A stretch of DNA of 64,000 nucleotides from Aeromicrobium sp. (GCA_015351705.1 JADIIM010000048.1:36727-100726); one strand, 5' to 3'. Shown: positions 54,257-62,935, counted from the stretch's first letter. Program-made: numbers and translations. The notes: generated by a model from the sequence alone, not told the origin.

Positions 54257-55990
54257 ATGGCCGACACTTCCACTGGCGAACACAACATGCGCTCAGAACG
54301 GCAACCCAATTGTGTTGTCTCAGCCAGCCTCCTGACAAGTGCCGCATGGTGGGCTCTGGCACTGGCAGTACTGTTTCTGGTGTGGCGTATACGAATCGGA
54401 GTCGGGACCTGGGGGGACGAGCCATACGCGCTTAGCACCGCTCTCAGGTACTCCCTTGGTGATCGGCCACTGGTAGACTCCTGGGACACGAACTTCTCGA
54501 GTGCTGTTCTCGCCCTCCCGTTTGTGCGCGCTCTTCTTGCGATCAGGGGCTCCACAGACGGCATTCTACTTGCCTACCGCGCAGTCTACGTTGTCATGAT
54601 CGTGTCAGCTGCGGTCCTGTCGGCGCGGTACCTCGCAGCAGTCCCCGAGAACCGAGCCGGACTGTGGATCGGGCCGCTGCTCATCGTGTACATGCCGTTC
54701 GTCGGTCCCGGAGTCGGCTACGGGGGCGACTGGATACTGCACATCCTGTCCGGGTTGATAGCCTATCGCTTGATGCAGCAGGGTCGAGACCGCTCGTGGC
54801 TATACATACTCCCCGGACTCCTCAGCGGCATGGCAATCATAGGAAACCCCCCGACGGTCACTGTCATTCCGTTCTTCGTTCTATGTCTGTGGCTTGCGCA
54901 GCGAGACTCCAGGCACAGGCACTCGGCCCAGATCATCGCGCGGTACCTAGCCGGTGTGCTCGCAGTGGGAATAGCGTTCCTGCTAGTCCTACTCCTTCTC
55001 GCCGGTCCCAGCGTACTGTCCATGCTGCAACACGTCGTTGAGCCGGACGACCATTCGTTCGGCCTGGGTTCGCAGGCCGAACGAGCCTGGAGCGCTCGCT
55101 GGCTGATAGTGTGTGTCGCCCTCGTTACGGCCACCCTTCGCATACTCGCAGTCCGTCGGAATCGCCCTCGTGGCCAGTCCCGTGCGGCGCTTGCCATACT
55201 GATGTCGCTAGCAGGAACCGGAGCTCTGGCAGTCGTTGATCGCCTCTCCGTCAACGTCCTCCCGCAGTCCATGGTATTTGCGGCAGGCGCGTCGATGCTC
55301 ACCGCCTTCGCTCTAGAGAGGCATGAACCCCCGAAGGGTACTGCCGTGCTGATTGCGCCAGCGATTGGGGCCGCGCTCGGCTGGTTCGCCGGCTCAAACG
55401 GAGGCATCTTCACCGCAATCATCGGGGCACCACTGCTGCTAGCTGCTGGGGTCCTGTGGGCTATCGACATCGACCGGGATCTCACCGACGAAGTGAGGAA
55501 CCTCGACCGTAGCCTCATTGCATTGGCACTGGGCGTTCTTGTGCTGGCGACGGGCGCAATCGGCATCCTCCGAACGCCAGAGGGCATGACACTATCGATG
55601 CGGACGGCGGTATCCGAAGGACCCTTCGCTGGAATTCGCGGAACTGAGGATGAGGCACGGCTGCAGAGCGAACTCGTTGCGGCTCTCCGCTCCCTACCGC
55701 CCGCCAAAGGACGGGTCGTCTTCCTGGAGCGCTTCGCTCTCGGCTACTTGATCACTCTGGACATGCCGGGCACGTATTCCACCTGGGCAACATCGGCGTC
55801 TTCCGACCGGCTGCAACAGTACATCGATGCAACCGGCAACCGCCCAGCGCGGATCGTGTTGACCCGATACGCGCTCGACATGAATGACGGGGAGTTCCCC
55901 GAGACCGTGAACATTGAGGGATTTGCCGAGGACTACTCCTTGGTTTACGCGGATCAGAACCTGAGGGTCTTCGACCTGCGGACACCCTGA
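54257..55990 (+). CDS. Polytopic GT-C-like membrane protein
   Basis: Membrane protein of 577 residues with about twelve hydrophobic segments, starting at ATG 54257 (GGAGAG upstream). The first outer loop contains WGDEPYALSTALRYSLGDRP, with an Asp-Glu pair placed as in GT-C glycosyltransferases. The C-terminal 100 residues are soluble and end LVYADQNLRVFDLRTP. Third-position GC looks lower than in the neighbouring leuD and his genes, which suggests acquisition by transfer. Its role in surface glycan synthesis is inferred from topology and position. Confidence 0.65.
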   Translation: MADTSTGEHNMRSERQPNCVVSASLLTSAAWWALALAVLFLVWRIRIGVGTWGDEPYALSTALRYSLGDRPLVDSWDTNFSSAVLALPFVRALLAIRGSTDGILLAYRAVYVVMIVSAAVLSARYLAAVPENRAGLWIGPLLIVYMPFVGPGVGYGGDWILHILSGLIAYRLMQQGRDRSWLYILPGLLSGMAIIGNPPTVTVIPFFVLCLWLAQRDSRHRHSAQIIARYLAGVLAVGIAFLLVLLLLAGPSVLSMLQHVVEPDDHSFGLGSQAERAWSARWLIVCVALVTATLRILAVRRNRPRGQSRAALAILMSLAGTGALAVVDRLSVNVLPQSMVFAAGASMLTAFALERHEPPKGTAVLIAPAIGAALGWFAGSNGGIFTAIIGAPLLLAAGVLWAIDIDRDLTDEVRNLDRSLIALALGVLVLATGAIGILRTPEGMTLSMRTAVSEGPFAGIRGTEDEARLQSELVAALRSLPPAKGRVVFLERFALGYLITLDMPGTYSTWATSASSDRLQQYIDATGNRPARIVLTRYALDMNDGEFPETVNIEGFAEDYSLVYADQNLRVFDLRTP

Positions 55991-56012
55991 CCGATCCGTC
56001 AGCAGACGAGCC

Positions 56013-56516
56013 CTACCCCGCGCCCCCGCCGACCTTGGCCCGCGCGGCCTCCACGAGACCGCCACCCTCGATGATATCGCGGACGAACGGCGGGAACGGC
56101 TGCGCCTGCCAGCTCTGGCCCGTGGTGACGTTGGTGATCAGGCCCGTCTCGGCGTCAACGGTGACCTCATCGCCGTCGCCGATGCCGTCGACGGCCTCGG
56201 GCGCCTCCATGATCGGCAGGCCGGTGTTGATGGCGTTGCGGTAGAAGATGCGCGCGAAGCTCTTGGCGATGACCACCGAGACGCCCGCGTGCTTGATGGC
56301 GATCGGTGCGTGCTCGCGGCTCGAGCCGCAGCCGAAGTTCTCCTCGGCCACGAGGATGTCGCCTGCGCTCACCTTGCCGACGAATGCCGCGTCAAGGTCC
56401 TCGAGGCAGTGCGCCGCGAGCTCGGCGGGGTCTGACGTGTTGAGGTACCGCGCCGGGATGATGACGTCGGTATCGATGTCGCGCCCGTAGCGGTGCGCGG
56501 TGCCGGAGAACTGCAT
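56013..56516 (-). CDS. leuD: 3-isopropylmalate dehydratase small subunit
   Basis: Small subunit of isopropylmalate isomerase, 167 residues (short form). It has YGRDIDTDVIIPARYLN, the aconitase-family active segment ENFGCGSSREHAP, and KSFARIFYRNAINTGLPIM. It needs LeuC, which is not in this window: the preceding genes are the glycan island and the following one is a GerMN lipoprotein. ATG 56516 follows GAGAGGGG. The enzyme may also serve the citramalate route with CimA and LeuB. Confidence 0.95.
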   Translation of the reverse strand: MQFSGTAHRYGRDIDTDVIIPARYLNTSDPAELAAHCLEDLDAAFVGKVSAGDILVAEENFGCGSSREHAPIAIKHAGVSVVIAKSFARIFYRNAINTGLPIMEAPEAVDGIGDGDEVTVDAETGLITNVTTGQSWQAQPFPPFVRDIIEGGGLVEAARAKVGGGAG

Positions 56517-56592
56517 GAGGTCCCCTCTCGGACGCCGGTGCTGCACCACCCGCACGCGCGCGCACGGGTGGTGAGCAAGTCTAGCACAGGCG

Positions 56593-57201
56593 CTACGGCG
56601 CCTCGGTGGTCTCGGTGCTGCCCTCGTTCTCGCCGGACGGCAGGCCTACGCGCAGCACGTCCCACGGCTGGTTGAGCAGCGACACGTCGACCCAGAACGC
56701 GGCCACGTCCTTGCCGTTCACCTCGCCGGAGTCCACGCCGTCCACGGTGAAGCGCACCTGCTCGACTTCCGGGAACGCCCCGAACGTCGCCAGGATGGCC
56801 CCGAGCGCGAGCCGCTTCTCTTCCGGGTCGGCCACGAAGTCGAGCACCTCGGGCATCCAGTCCACGGTGATCACGCCGTCTGAGAACGTGACCGAGTTGA
56901 AGCCCGCTTCAGGCTGCACGATCGCGACGTCCGGGTTGGACTCGGGCATGGCCGCAAGCAGCGTCCGGAGCGCATCGGCGTACGGCTCCTCGGCGTCGAT
57001 GACGCGACGCTCGCCGAGGATCGTGCGCCCGGTCGCGTAGTAGATGACGGTCTCGGTGGTCGCGCGCGACAGGCCTTCGGGCTCCGGCAGGTCGGTGGCG
57101 GGTCGAAGCCCGCCGCCCCCGCCGGAGCAGCCGGCAAGCAGTAGGCCGAGTGCGATCACCACAGCGGCCACGATCACGAGCAGCACAGGGAGGCGGCGCA
57201 T
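56593..57201 (-). CDS. GerMN-domain lipoprotein
   Basis: Lipoprotein of 202 residues. Signal and lipobox read VVIALGLLLAGC (lipid Cys at 25) then a Gly-rich stretch. Residues about 50-180 form a GerMN domain: ETVIYYATGRTILGERRVI, ALRTLLAAMPESN, SVTFSDGVITVDW and LALGAILATFGAFPEVEQVRFTVDG. Such domains are extracytoplasmic and occur in spore germination and other envelope proteins. It overlaps the NHL-propeller gene by one base (TGATG). Confidence 0.88.
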   Translation of the reverse strand: MRRLPVLLVIVAAVVIALGLLLAGCSGGGGGLRPATDLPEPEGLSRATTETVIYYATGRTILGERRVIDAEEPYADALRTLLAAMPESNPDVAIVQPEAGFNSVTFSDGVITVDWMPEVLDFVADPEEKRLALGAILATFGAFPEVEQVRFTVDGVDSGEVNGKDVAAFWVDVSLLNQPWDVLRVGLPSGENEGSTETTEAP

Positions 57202-58691
57202 CAGGCCTCGCCTCCCTCTCCGCTGGCCGGCGGTGTCTTGGACGGGCCACCCTTGCGGCCCTGCTCCTCGATGGCGCGCTTGATCTCCTCGTACGACACG
57301 ACCGGGACCTCGAGCTCGCGCGCGGCGATACGAACGCCCTCGTCACCGGTCACCAGCAGGCGCTTACCGCGCAGGCCGAGTGCGATCGCGAGTGCCTGGA
57401 CGTGCACGGGGGCCAGGTCGAAGCGCTCGGCGATGCGCTCGACGTCCTCGTCCTTCGGCTCGCGGTCCTGCCACTTCAGGTCCACGTCCTCGTGCGAGCG
57501 ACCGAGCACCGCCAACTCCTCGGTCACGAACACGCGCTTGAGCGCGTCGGTCACGATGTCGCGATCCTCATCGGCCACGAGCGCGTCGAGGACATCGGGT
57601 GTGAGCACGTACCGGCGACCACGGCGCAGGAAGGGCAGGATCAGCAGCGGCAGCAGGAGCAGGCCGATGATGTACGGCACGAACGCCCGCCACTGCTGGC
57701 CGGGCGGAAGCGGCGTGCGGAACACCGAGACGCGGTCGTTGAACTTGTCGGCGATCGCGATGCGCCCGTTGCCATAGTCGATGCCGTCCGGATAGTAGAA
57801 CCGCCCGTCCTCGTGGCCGACATCACCGATGACCTCGATGAGCTGGCCATCGGTGTCGAGCACCTTGAGCTCGCTGTTCAGGCCGTCGACGACGTACAGC
57901 AGACCGGTCTCGTCGATAGCGATGTTCGACGGCAGGCCGAACTTGCGCTGCTCGGCGCTGAACTGGATCGCGGCGTCTGACGGCAGCGGCTCGCCGTACT
58001 GCCAGATGGGCTGGCCCTGGGTGCTCAGCGCCTGGACGCGGTAGTTGAGCGTGTCGGCGACGTAGAGCGTACCGTCTTCACCCACGGCCACGCCGCCGGG
58101 ACGGTCGAACGAGCCCGCTTCCTTGCCGCGCCGCACGTAGCCAGTGAGCAGGTTGCCGTCGAGGTCGGCCACGAGTACGCCGCTTTCCACGGTCACGAAC
58201 AGGTTCTCGTCGGCGTAGGTGATGGACAGCGGAAGTTCCGGGGTGACGATGTCGCGCACCGCACGACCGGTCACGTCGAACTCGACGATCTTGCCCTGCG
58301 TCTTGTCGACGACCCAGGCGCGCCCGTCGGGCGTGATCGCCACGTCGATGGGATCGTAGATGAGCAGGTCGCCCTTGCCCGCCTCGCCGTAGACGCGAAC
58401 GAACCGGCCGTTGGAATCGAACACGGCGATGCGACGCTTGCCGGTGTCGGCCACATGGATGTTGCCGCGGGAGTCGATGCCGACGCCGGTAGGACGGCGC
58501 AGAAGGTCGCCCTCGAACCCGTAGATGGAGAACAGGAAGCGCCGGTCGCGGTCCTCGGCCGAGCCTTCGACCTCTGGCGGCCTGGTCAGCAGGTAGTACG
58601 TGACAGCGAGCAGCGCGAACAACAGCAGCAGCACCAGGATGATGACGAGCTGCTTGACCATCGCTCTATCTGAACGGGCGGAACGGGCCAC
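57201..58691 (-). CDS. NHL beta-propeller membrane protein with PIN-like cytoplasmic tail
   Basis: Protein of 496 residues with four parts: transmembrane helix 12-36, six-bladed NHL propeller about 60-325 outside the membrane (repeats such as RPTGVGIDSRGNIHVADTGKRRI, RPGGVAVGEDGTLYVADTLNYRV and PDGIDYGNGRIAIADKFNDRV), second helix about 337-355, then a PIN-like domain about 360-476 (LTPDVLDALVADED at D365, HVQALAIALGLRGKRLLVTGDEGVRIA with D450). The PIN acidic residues are only partly conserved. GTG 58691 follows GAGGAGG. Its neighbours are the GerMN lipoprotein, TPR protein and cytochromes. Confidence 0.82.
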   Translation of the reverse strand: MARSARSDRAMVKQLVIILVLLLLFALLAVTYYLLTRPPEVEGSAEDRDRRFLFSIYGFEGDLLRRPTGVGIDSRGNIHVADTGKRRIAVFDSNGRFVRVYGEAGKGDLLIYDPIDVAITPDGRAWVVDKTQGKIVEFDVTGRAVRDIVTPELPLSITYADENLFVTVESGVLVADLDGNLLTGYVRRGKEAGSFDRPGGVAVGEDGTLYVADTLNYRVQALSTQGQPIWQYGEPLPSDAAIQFSAEQRKFGLPSNIAIDETGLLYVVDGLNSELKVLDTDGQLIEVIGDVGHEDGRFYYPDGIDYGNGRIAIADKFNDRVSVFRTPLPPGQQWRAFVPYIIGLLLLPLLILPFLRRGRRYVLTPDVLDALVADEDRDIVTDALKRVFVTEELAVLGRSHEDVDLKWQDREPKDEDVERIAERFDLAPVHVQALAIALGLRGKRLLVTGDEGVRIAARELEVPVVSYEEIKRAIEEQGRKGGPSKTPPASGEGGEA

Positions 58692-58730
58692 GTGCTTGAC
58701 CTCCTCGGACGGGAACGTGCAAGAGACCGG

Positions 58731-59447
58731 CTAGGGCGTGACGGTCGACTCCATGCCACCGGTGAAGTCAGCGTCCACGCGGACGCGCACCTCGGCGGCG
58801 ATATCGGGATGGTCGCGCGAAAGCCGCTCGATGCCCTCGAGCGCCGGCGCGTGATCGGGGACGAAGCGGGTGGCGAGGTAGTAGTCGTAGAGCGCCTCGG
58901 CCCACGACTCGTCGTGCTCGTAGATCTCCGCACGCCGAGTCACGAGCAGGGCGTTCTCCGGGCCGTAGGAGAGCGCCCGGTTGACCGCGTCGAGCGCAGA
59001 CTCTGTGTCGCCCTCGCGCTCGTAGGCGACGGACAGCGCCGTCCACACGTCCTGGTAGAAGGCGGCCATCTGGCCTTCCATCCCGACCGCGCGCAGGTAA
59101 CTCTCGATCGCGGCGCCGTTGTCGCCCTGGCGTGCCTGGACGAGCCCGAGGATGTAGTAGGCGGCCGGGTCAGCAGGCGCCAGCCGGACCGCGATCTCCG
59201 CCTGCTCCCGTGCGTAGACGAGCGAGCCGGCCTCCAGGTACGCGGCCGCGAGCTTGATCCGGGCCGCGGCGTCTTCCGGCGTGGCACGCACAGCGTCCTC
59301 GGCCGCATACACTGCGCGCTCCAGTTGCGTGCGGGGAGTTCGGTCGTTAGTGAACAGATGACGCAGCGTCAGGAACAAGACGATGCCGATGGCGATCACG
59401 AGCACGATGGTCACGATGCGCATGATGGGCATGAGTCGAGACTGCAT
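58731..59447 (-). CDS. Membrane-anchored TPR protein
   Basis: Protein of 238 residues with one N-terminal helix (about 8-28) and four tetratricopeptide repeats (e.g. AAARIKLAAAYLEAGSLVYAREQ, AAYYILGLVQARQGDNGAAIESY, WTALSVAYEREGDTESALDAV, ALLVTRRAEIYEHDESWAEALYDY). ATG 59447 follows AAGGGTGA. It probably scaffolds protein contacts of the adjacent NHL and cytochrome proteins. It is divergent from 59611 across an AT-rich gap. Confidence 0.82.
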   Translation of the reverse strand: MQSRLMPIMRIVTIVLVIAIGIVLFLTLRHLFTNDRTPRTQLERAVYAAEDAVRATPEDAAARIKLAAAYLEAGSLVYAREQAEIAVRLAPADPAAYYILGLVQARQGDNGAAIESYLRAVGMEGQMAAFYQDVWTALSVAYEREGDTESALDAVNRALSYGPENALLVTRRAEIYEHDESWAEALYDYYLATRFVPDHAPALEGIERLSRDHPDIAAEVRVRVDADFTGGMESTVTP

Positions 59448-59530
59448 GAAGACGCTCACCCTTCGGCTGGAGAGATTACGCGTCCGCGCGTACGCGGGCC
59501 GCGGGGTCTGTGGAGCGGCCTGCTCACCGA

Positions 59531-59570
59531 TGATATAGTAAACTATCGAACGAATTAATCGTAGTTCATC
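59531..59570. promoter_or_regulatory. AT-rich divergent control region with palindrome
   Basis: Between the TPR gene and 59611 the DNA is unusually AT-rich. ATAGT-AA-ACTAT (59535-59546) is a perfect inverted repeat; TATAGT (59534-59539) and, on the other strand, TACTAT could be -10 boxes. CGAATTAATCG-type sequence follows at 59551. No -35 box is clear. It likely holds the promoters for both directions and a regulator site. Confidence 0.4.
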
Positions 59571-59610
59571 CCCGTCCATGTCCCGGACGACGGTCCCTAA
59601 GGAGACGCAC

Positions 59611-60021
59611 ATGCGGTTCGGCAGACTGCTGCTGCTCATCGGCCTCGTCGCGCTCATCGCCGCGCTCGTCTACGTGATCCTCACGCCCGGAGCGCTCAAC
59701 ATGCTCCGCGGCTCTGTCGAATACACCGATCAAGCCGAGATCGACGCCCGCGTGATCGCGTTCGTCTCGAACCCGTTCACCGACGACTACGGGCTGCTGC
59801 GCGTGCCGGGATACGTCGACAACCTGACGGAGAGCGAACTCCGTGCCGTGACACTCCAGATCCAGCTGGTCGATGAAGCCGGCACGAAGAAGGAGTCGAT
59901 CACCTACGTGGTCAAGGACGTTCCGCCGTCCAGCCGCAAGACGTTCGACCTGAACGCCGGTACCCTGCCGACCAAGCGGACGGCCACGATCGAGGTCACT
60001 ACGCTGGAGGTGTACCGCTAG
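59611..60021 (+). CDS. Membrane-anchored protein, FxLYD-like
   Basis: Protein of 136 residues with one N-terminal helix (about 6-25) and a soluble beta-rich part whose strand order (VIAFVSNPFTDDYGLL, GYVDNLTESELRAVTLQIQLVDEAG, VVKDVPPSSRKTFDL, TATIEVTTLEVYR) resembles FxLYD domains. ATG 59611 is chosen for the AAGGAG upstream. Its stop TAG shares one base with the next GTG start. Function unknown; it is expressed beside the cytochrome locus. Confidence 0.65.
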   Translation: MRFGRLLLLIGLVALIAALVYVILTPGALNMLRGSVEYTDQAEIDARVIAFVSNPFTDDYGLLRVPGYVDNLTESELRAVTLQIQLVDEAGTKKESITYVVKDVPPSSRKTFDLNAGTLPTKRTATIEVTTLEVYR

Positions 60022-60566
60022 TGGCGCGCACTCCCGCCCGTCCGCTGGCCGCGGCAGTGCTCGCCATCGCCCTGCTCGGCGTGCCCGTCGCGGGGTGCGA
60101 CCGCAACCAGGGACCGGTCGTGGACCTCGACGGCGGCTCGGTCACGGAAACGGACACACTGACGCCCCTCGAGCGGGGCAAGGTGCGTCGAGAGGTCCTG
60201 GACGCCGCACGCGCGTGGCAGGAGACCTGGCTCGCGAGCGACCTCGAGGCCATGTCCCGTTACGCGGACGATGAGGTGCTCGAGTCGTTCCGCGAGCCCT
60301 GGGAGGCCTACGCGGCGAAGGGCCACCGGGTCGAGCACAAGCACGAGGTCATCTACCTCGATGTGGTGGACATGAACGCCTCGGGCAGCCAGGCACTCGT
60401 CACCTACCGGTACGACGACACGTCCTATGTGGTCGACTCGGCAGGCCGAACGGTGGAGACGCTGCCGCCGTTCGACGACAAGGAGATGCAGCTCACGCTC
60501 GATCTCCAAGACGACGGGACCTGGATGATCGTCCGGATCGTTGCGGGGCAAGACGCCTACCGCTGA
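60021..60566 (+). CDS. Putative lipoprotein, SnoaL/NTF2-like
   Basis: Protein of 181 residues. The lipobox VPVAGC gives a lipid Cys at 26. From residue 55 the sequence (LDAARAWQETWLASDLEAMSRYADDEVLESF, then VEHKHEVIYLDVVDMNASGSQALVTYRY) suggests an NTF2-like cone fold. No active-site residues can be named. It starts at GTG 60021 at the stop of the preceding gene and converges with the 11-haem cytochrome; the 84 bp between hold GC-rich inverted repeats but no clear terminator. Confidence 0.7.
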   Translation: MARTPARPLAAAVLAIALLGVPVAGCDRNQGPVVDLDGGSVTETDTLTPLERGKVRREVLDAARAWQETWLASDLEAMSRYADDEVLESFREPWEAYAAKGHRVEHKHEVIYLDVVDMNASGSQALVTYRYDDTSYVVDSAGRTVETLPPFDDKEMQLTLDLQDDGTWMIVRIVAGQDAYR

Positions 60567-60650
60567 TCGGCCGAGGGACGCCGAGGCCTGAGGCCCGGTC
60601 CGGCGCCCGGCCAGGCCGCACCCGCCCGTCCCTGCCGGACCCGCACGCGC

Positions 60651-61889
60651 CTACCAGACCCAGTAGTCCTCGGGCAGCGGCACGTCGCGCCGGTAGGCGT
60701 CTGCACCCGGTCTCGGCGCATAGCGGTCCTTAACATCCGGCTCGTGGCACATGTCGCAGAAGTAGCGCCGGTCGTGGCACGCGTAGCATTCCGCGTAGAC
60801 ACCGGGCTTGCGGCCGGTGGCCTGGAGCCCGTGCTCCCGGACCCACCCCGTACCGCCGTGCATGATGCCGAAGGCTCCGTGACACGTGCAGCCGTCCTCG
60901 GTCTCCATGAACGCGCCCCGGTTCTGCGGACGCTGGAACGGCCGATCGCCCGAGTAGTGGCAGCGCCAGCACACCTCACGGTCCACGAAACCGTCGCGCG
61001 CATGGAACTCGCCCTCGCCCATCATGCCTTCCTGCGTGGCCCATCCCTCCGGGTGTGGCATCGTCACGCCGTGGCACTGCAGGCACGGGCGCTCGTCATG
61101 GCACGCATAGCAGTTGCCAGTATCGAGCTCGTTGCGCTTTGGGAGGTTGCGCACCGCCGCGCCGATCTCGATCGGGTCGACAACGTGACAGTACGCGCAG
61201 TCGTTGGACGCGGCCAGGCCGTCGTGACAGACCACGCACGTGTTCATCGCCGGCTCGGTGGGCTGCAAGACGAGGTCCCCGTGTGCCACGCTGTTGTGGC
61301 ACTCGCGGCACGTCGAGCCCGCCTCGAGGAAGTCCGAGTGGCGCACCCGCACCCCGTAGCGCTCGACGACGCCCCGGACGATGTCGCTGTGGCACGCAAG
61401 ACAGGAGTCGGCCGTGACGCTCCCCGCCCTCGGCTCTGGTTCGGACTTCTCCGAGGCGTACACGAACATCCAGCGAGCGTACGTGGCAGCGTCAGCGGGT
61501 ATCGCGGCAACGCCGACGGAACCGTGGCAGTCGAGGCAGTCCAAGCTGCCATGAGAGGTCTCGGCCAGCACACCGGCGTAGTCGACCTGCGTATGGCAGC
61601 GCAGGCACTGTGCGGGCTTGCCTGCCTGGGTGTCGAAGAGAAGCAGCGCCGCGAGCACGATGAGGACGGGCACGAGGCGGGCGATCCACACCGACCGGTC
61701 CCGGCCGTCGGCGCGCTCGTCGAGCAGCGCATCGAGCCGACCGCGCGGCGTGCGGGAGTAGACGAGCAACGCGATCAACGTCCCGACGAAGGCGATCACG
61801 ACCAGCACGACGAGCAGCAGGATGATCCGGCCGGCGTCACCGCCCTCGAAGCCCCGCTGCACCGACAGGATGAGGTCTCGGAGGCTCAC
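60651..61889 (-). CDS. Membrane-anchored multihaem cytochrome c (11 CXXCH)
   Basis: Protein of 412 residues starting at GTG 61889. Two transmembrane helices (about 22-45 and 66-87) precede a long extracytoplasmic part with eleven CXXCH haem-binding motifs (CLRCH, CLDCH, CLACH, CRECH, CVVCH, CAYCH, CYACH, CLQCH, CWRCH, CYACH, CDMCH) plus one CTCH (334-337) that is one residue short of the standard. Its start overlaps the 12-haem gene stop by 4 bp. The set resembles cytochromes used for electron transfer to extracellular or membrane-bound acceptors. Partner redox enzymes are not in the window. Confidence 0.9.
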   Translation of the reverse strand: MSLRDLILSVQRGFEGGDAGRIILLLVVLVVIAFVGTLIALLVYSRTPRGRLDALLDERADGRDRSVWIARLVPVLIVLAALLLFDTQAGKPAQCLRCHTQVDYAGVLAETSHGSLDCLDCHGSVGVAAIPADAATYARWMFVYASEKSEPEPRAGSVTADSCLACHSDIVRGVVERYGVRVRHSDFLEAGSTCRECHNSVAHGDLVLQPTEPAMNTCVVCHDGLAASNDCAYCHVVDPIEIGAAVRNLPKRNELDTGNCYACHDERPCLQCHGVTMPHPEGWATQEGMMGEGEFHARDGFVDREVCWRCHYSGDRPFQRPQNRGAFMETEDGCTCHGAFGIMHGGTGWVREHGLQATGRKPGVYAECYACHDRRYFCDMCHEPDVKDRYAPRPGADAYRRDVPLPEDYWVW

Positions 61890-62935
61890 GGCACGCTCAC
61901 CGGCCTGCGCTGGAGCTCCTCGAGCAGATCGGTCGGGATGCCGGGGTGGATGTGCCGCTCGTGGCAACTGTCACACGCCGACTGGTCGTGGCAGCGCGCG
62001 CAGACGTCCTGTCCCCACCGGTCGATCGCGGCCACATGGTCGCGCAGGAAGCCATCCGGATGCGGCATCGTCACGCCATGGCAGTTCTGACACGCCGAGC
62101 CGGTGTGGCAGACCACGCAGTCAGCGTCGCCGGTCGGACGTGCGACCACGTCCCGGCCGTGCATGACCAGGTAGTTCGGCGGGTGGGGCAGTTCCATGTT
62201 GTGGCACGCCACACAGTAGCCTGCGACGTGACACACCTTGCAGGTGGAGAGGTCGCCCATGCCATGGCTGCTTCGCCACGTGGGGCCGTGCGTCGCGCGC
62301 CACGCTGTGGCGTGCGCCCGGCCGGGGCTCTCGCCCTGCGGGTGACAGACCTCACAGGTGGTGAGGTTCTGGGGTCCGGCGCTGTGACAGCGCAGACACA
62401 TGTCCATGGAGTACGACGTGCCCGCCGCCCACTCACCCGGGTGCGCCACACCTCGGTGGCATGTCACGCACAGCCAGCCCTGCTCGTCCGGCGCTCGGTG
62501 GTTCATGCGTACGCCGCGGGCGACGAACGTCTCGGGCAGGATGTCGGCGTGGCAGCGGGTGCACGCGGCATTGTCGGCGTGCGGCACCGCGGTGACCGGC
62601 TGGTCGGAGATGAGCGCGAGCGGCGTCCCCACGACCATGGACACCACCCGGAGCCGCTGCTCGACCAGTCCGAGCGTTCCGGAGGTCACGTGACACGAAT
62701 CGCACGCGATCCCCGCGTGGGCCGACTCGGCCAGCTCCTGACCGGCATCACCGTGACACGTGAGGCAGAAGCGCGGGCTCACCGATGAGGCGGCGATGAC
62801 CCCGACAGCGAACAGGAGCGCGAACACGACGGTCAGGCTCGCGTACCACACGGCCTCGGCTGTCACCCGCCGAGGAGCCGGGGGTCGGCTGTCAGGCGGA
62901 CTCGTGACGGGGCGGCGCATCCGGGGCGTCGTCAC
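61886..62935 (-). CDS. Membrane-anchored multihaem cytochrome c (12 CXXCH)
   Basis: Protein of 349 residues with one N-terminal helix (about 28-50) and twelve CXXCH motifs, beginning with CLTCH at 57-61 and ending with CDSCH. The early part (SSVSPRFCLTCH, then CDSCHVTSG) resembles the NapC/NirT-type quinol-linked anchors, so it may take electrons from the quinone pool. It overlaps the upstream 62932 gene (GTGA) and the downstream 11-haem gene by 4 bp each, making a tightly coupled unit. Confidence 0.9.
   Translation of the reverse strand: MTTPRMRRPVTSPPDSRPPAPRRVTAEAVWYASLTVVFALLFAVGVIAASSVSPRFCLTCHGDAGQELAESAHAGIACDSCHVTSGTLGLVEQRLRVVSMVVGTPLALISDQPVTAVPHADNAACTRCHADILPETFVARGVRMNHRAPDEQGWLCVTCHRGVAHPGEWAAGTSYSMDMCLRCHSAGPQNLTTCEVCHPQGESPGRAHATAWRATHGPTWRSSHGMGDLSTCKVCHVAGYCVACHNMELPHPPNYLVMHGRDVVARPTGDADCVVCHTGSACQNCHGVTMPHPDGFLRDHVAAIDRWGQDVCARCHDQSACDSCHERHIHPGIPTDLLEELQRRPVSVP

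Noticed and set aside
60567..60650. Possible bidirectional terminator between the lipoprotein and the 11-haem gene
   Set aside because: Only short overlapping GC repeats; no stable single hairpin stands out.
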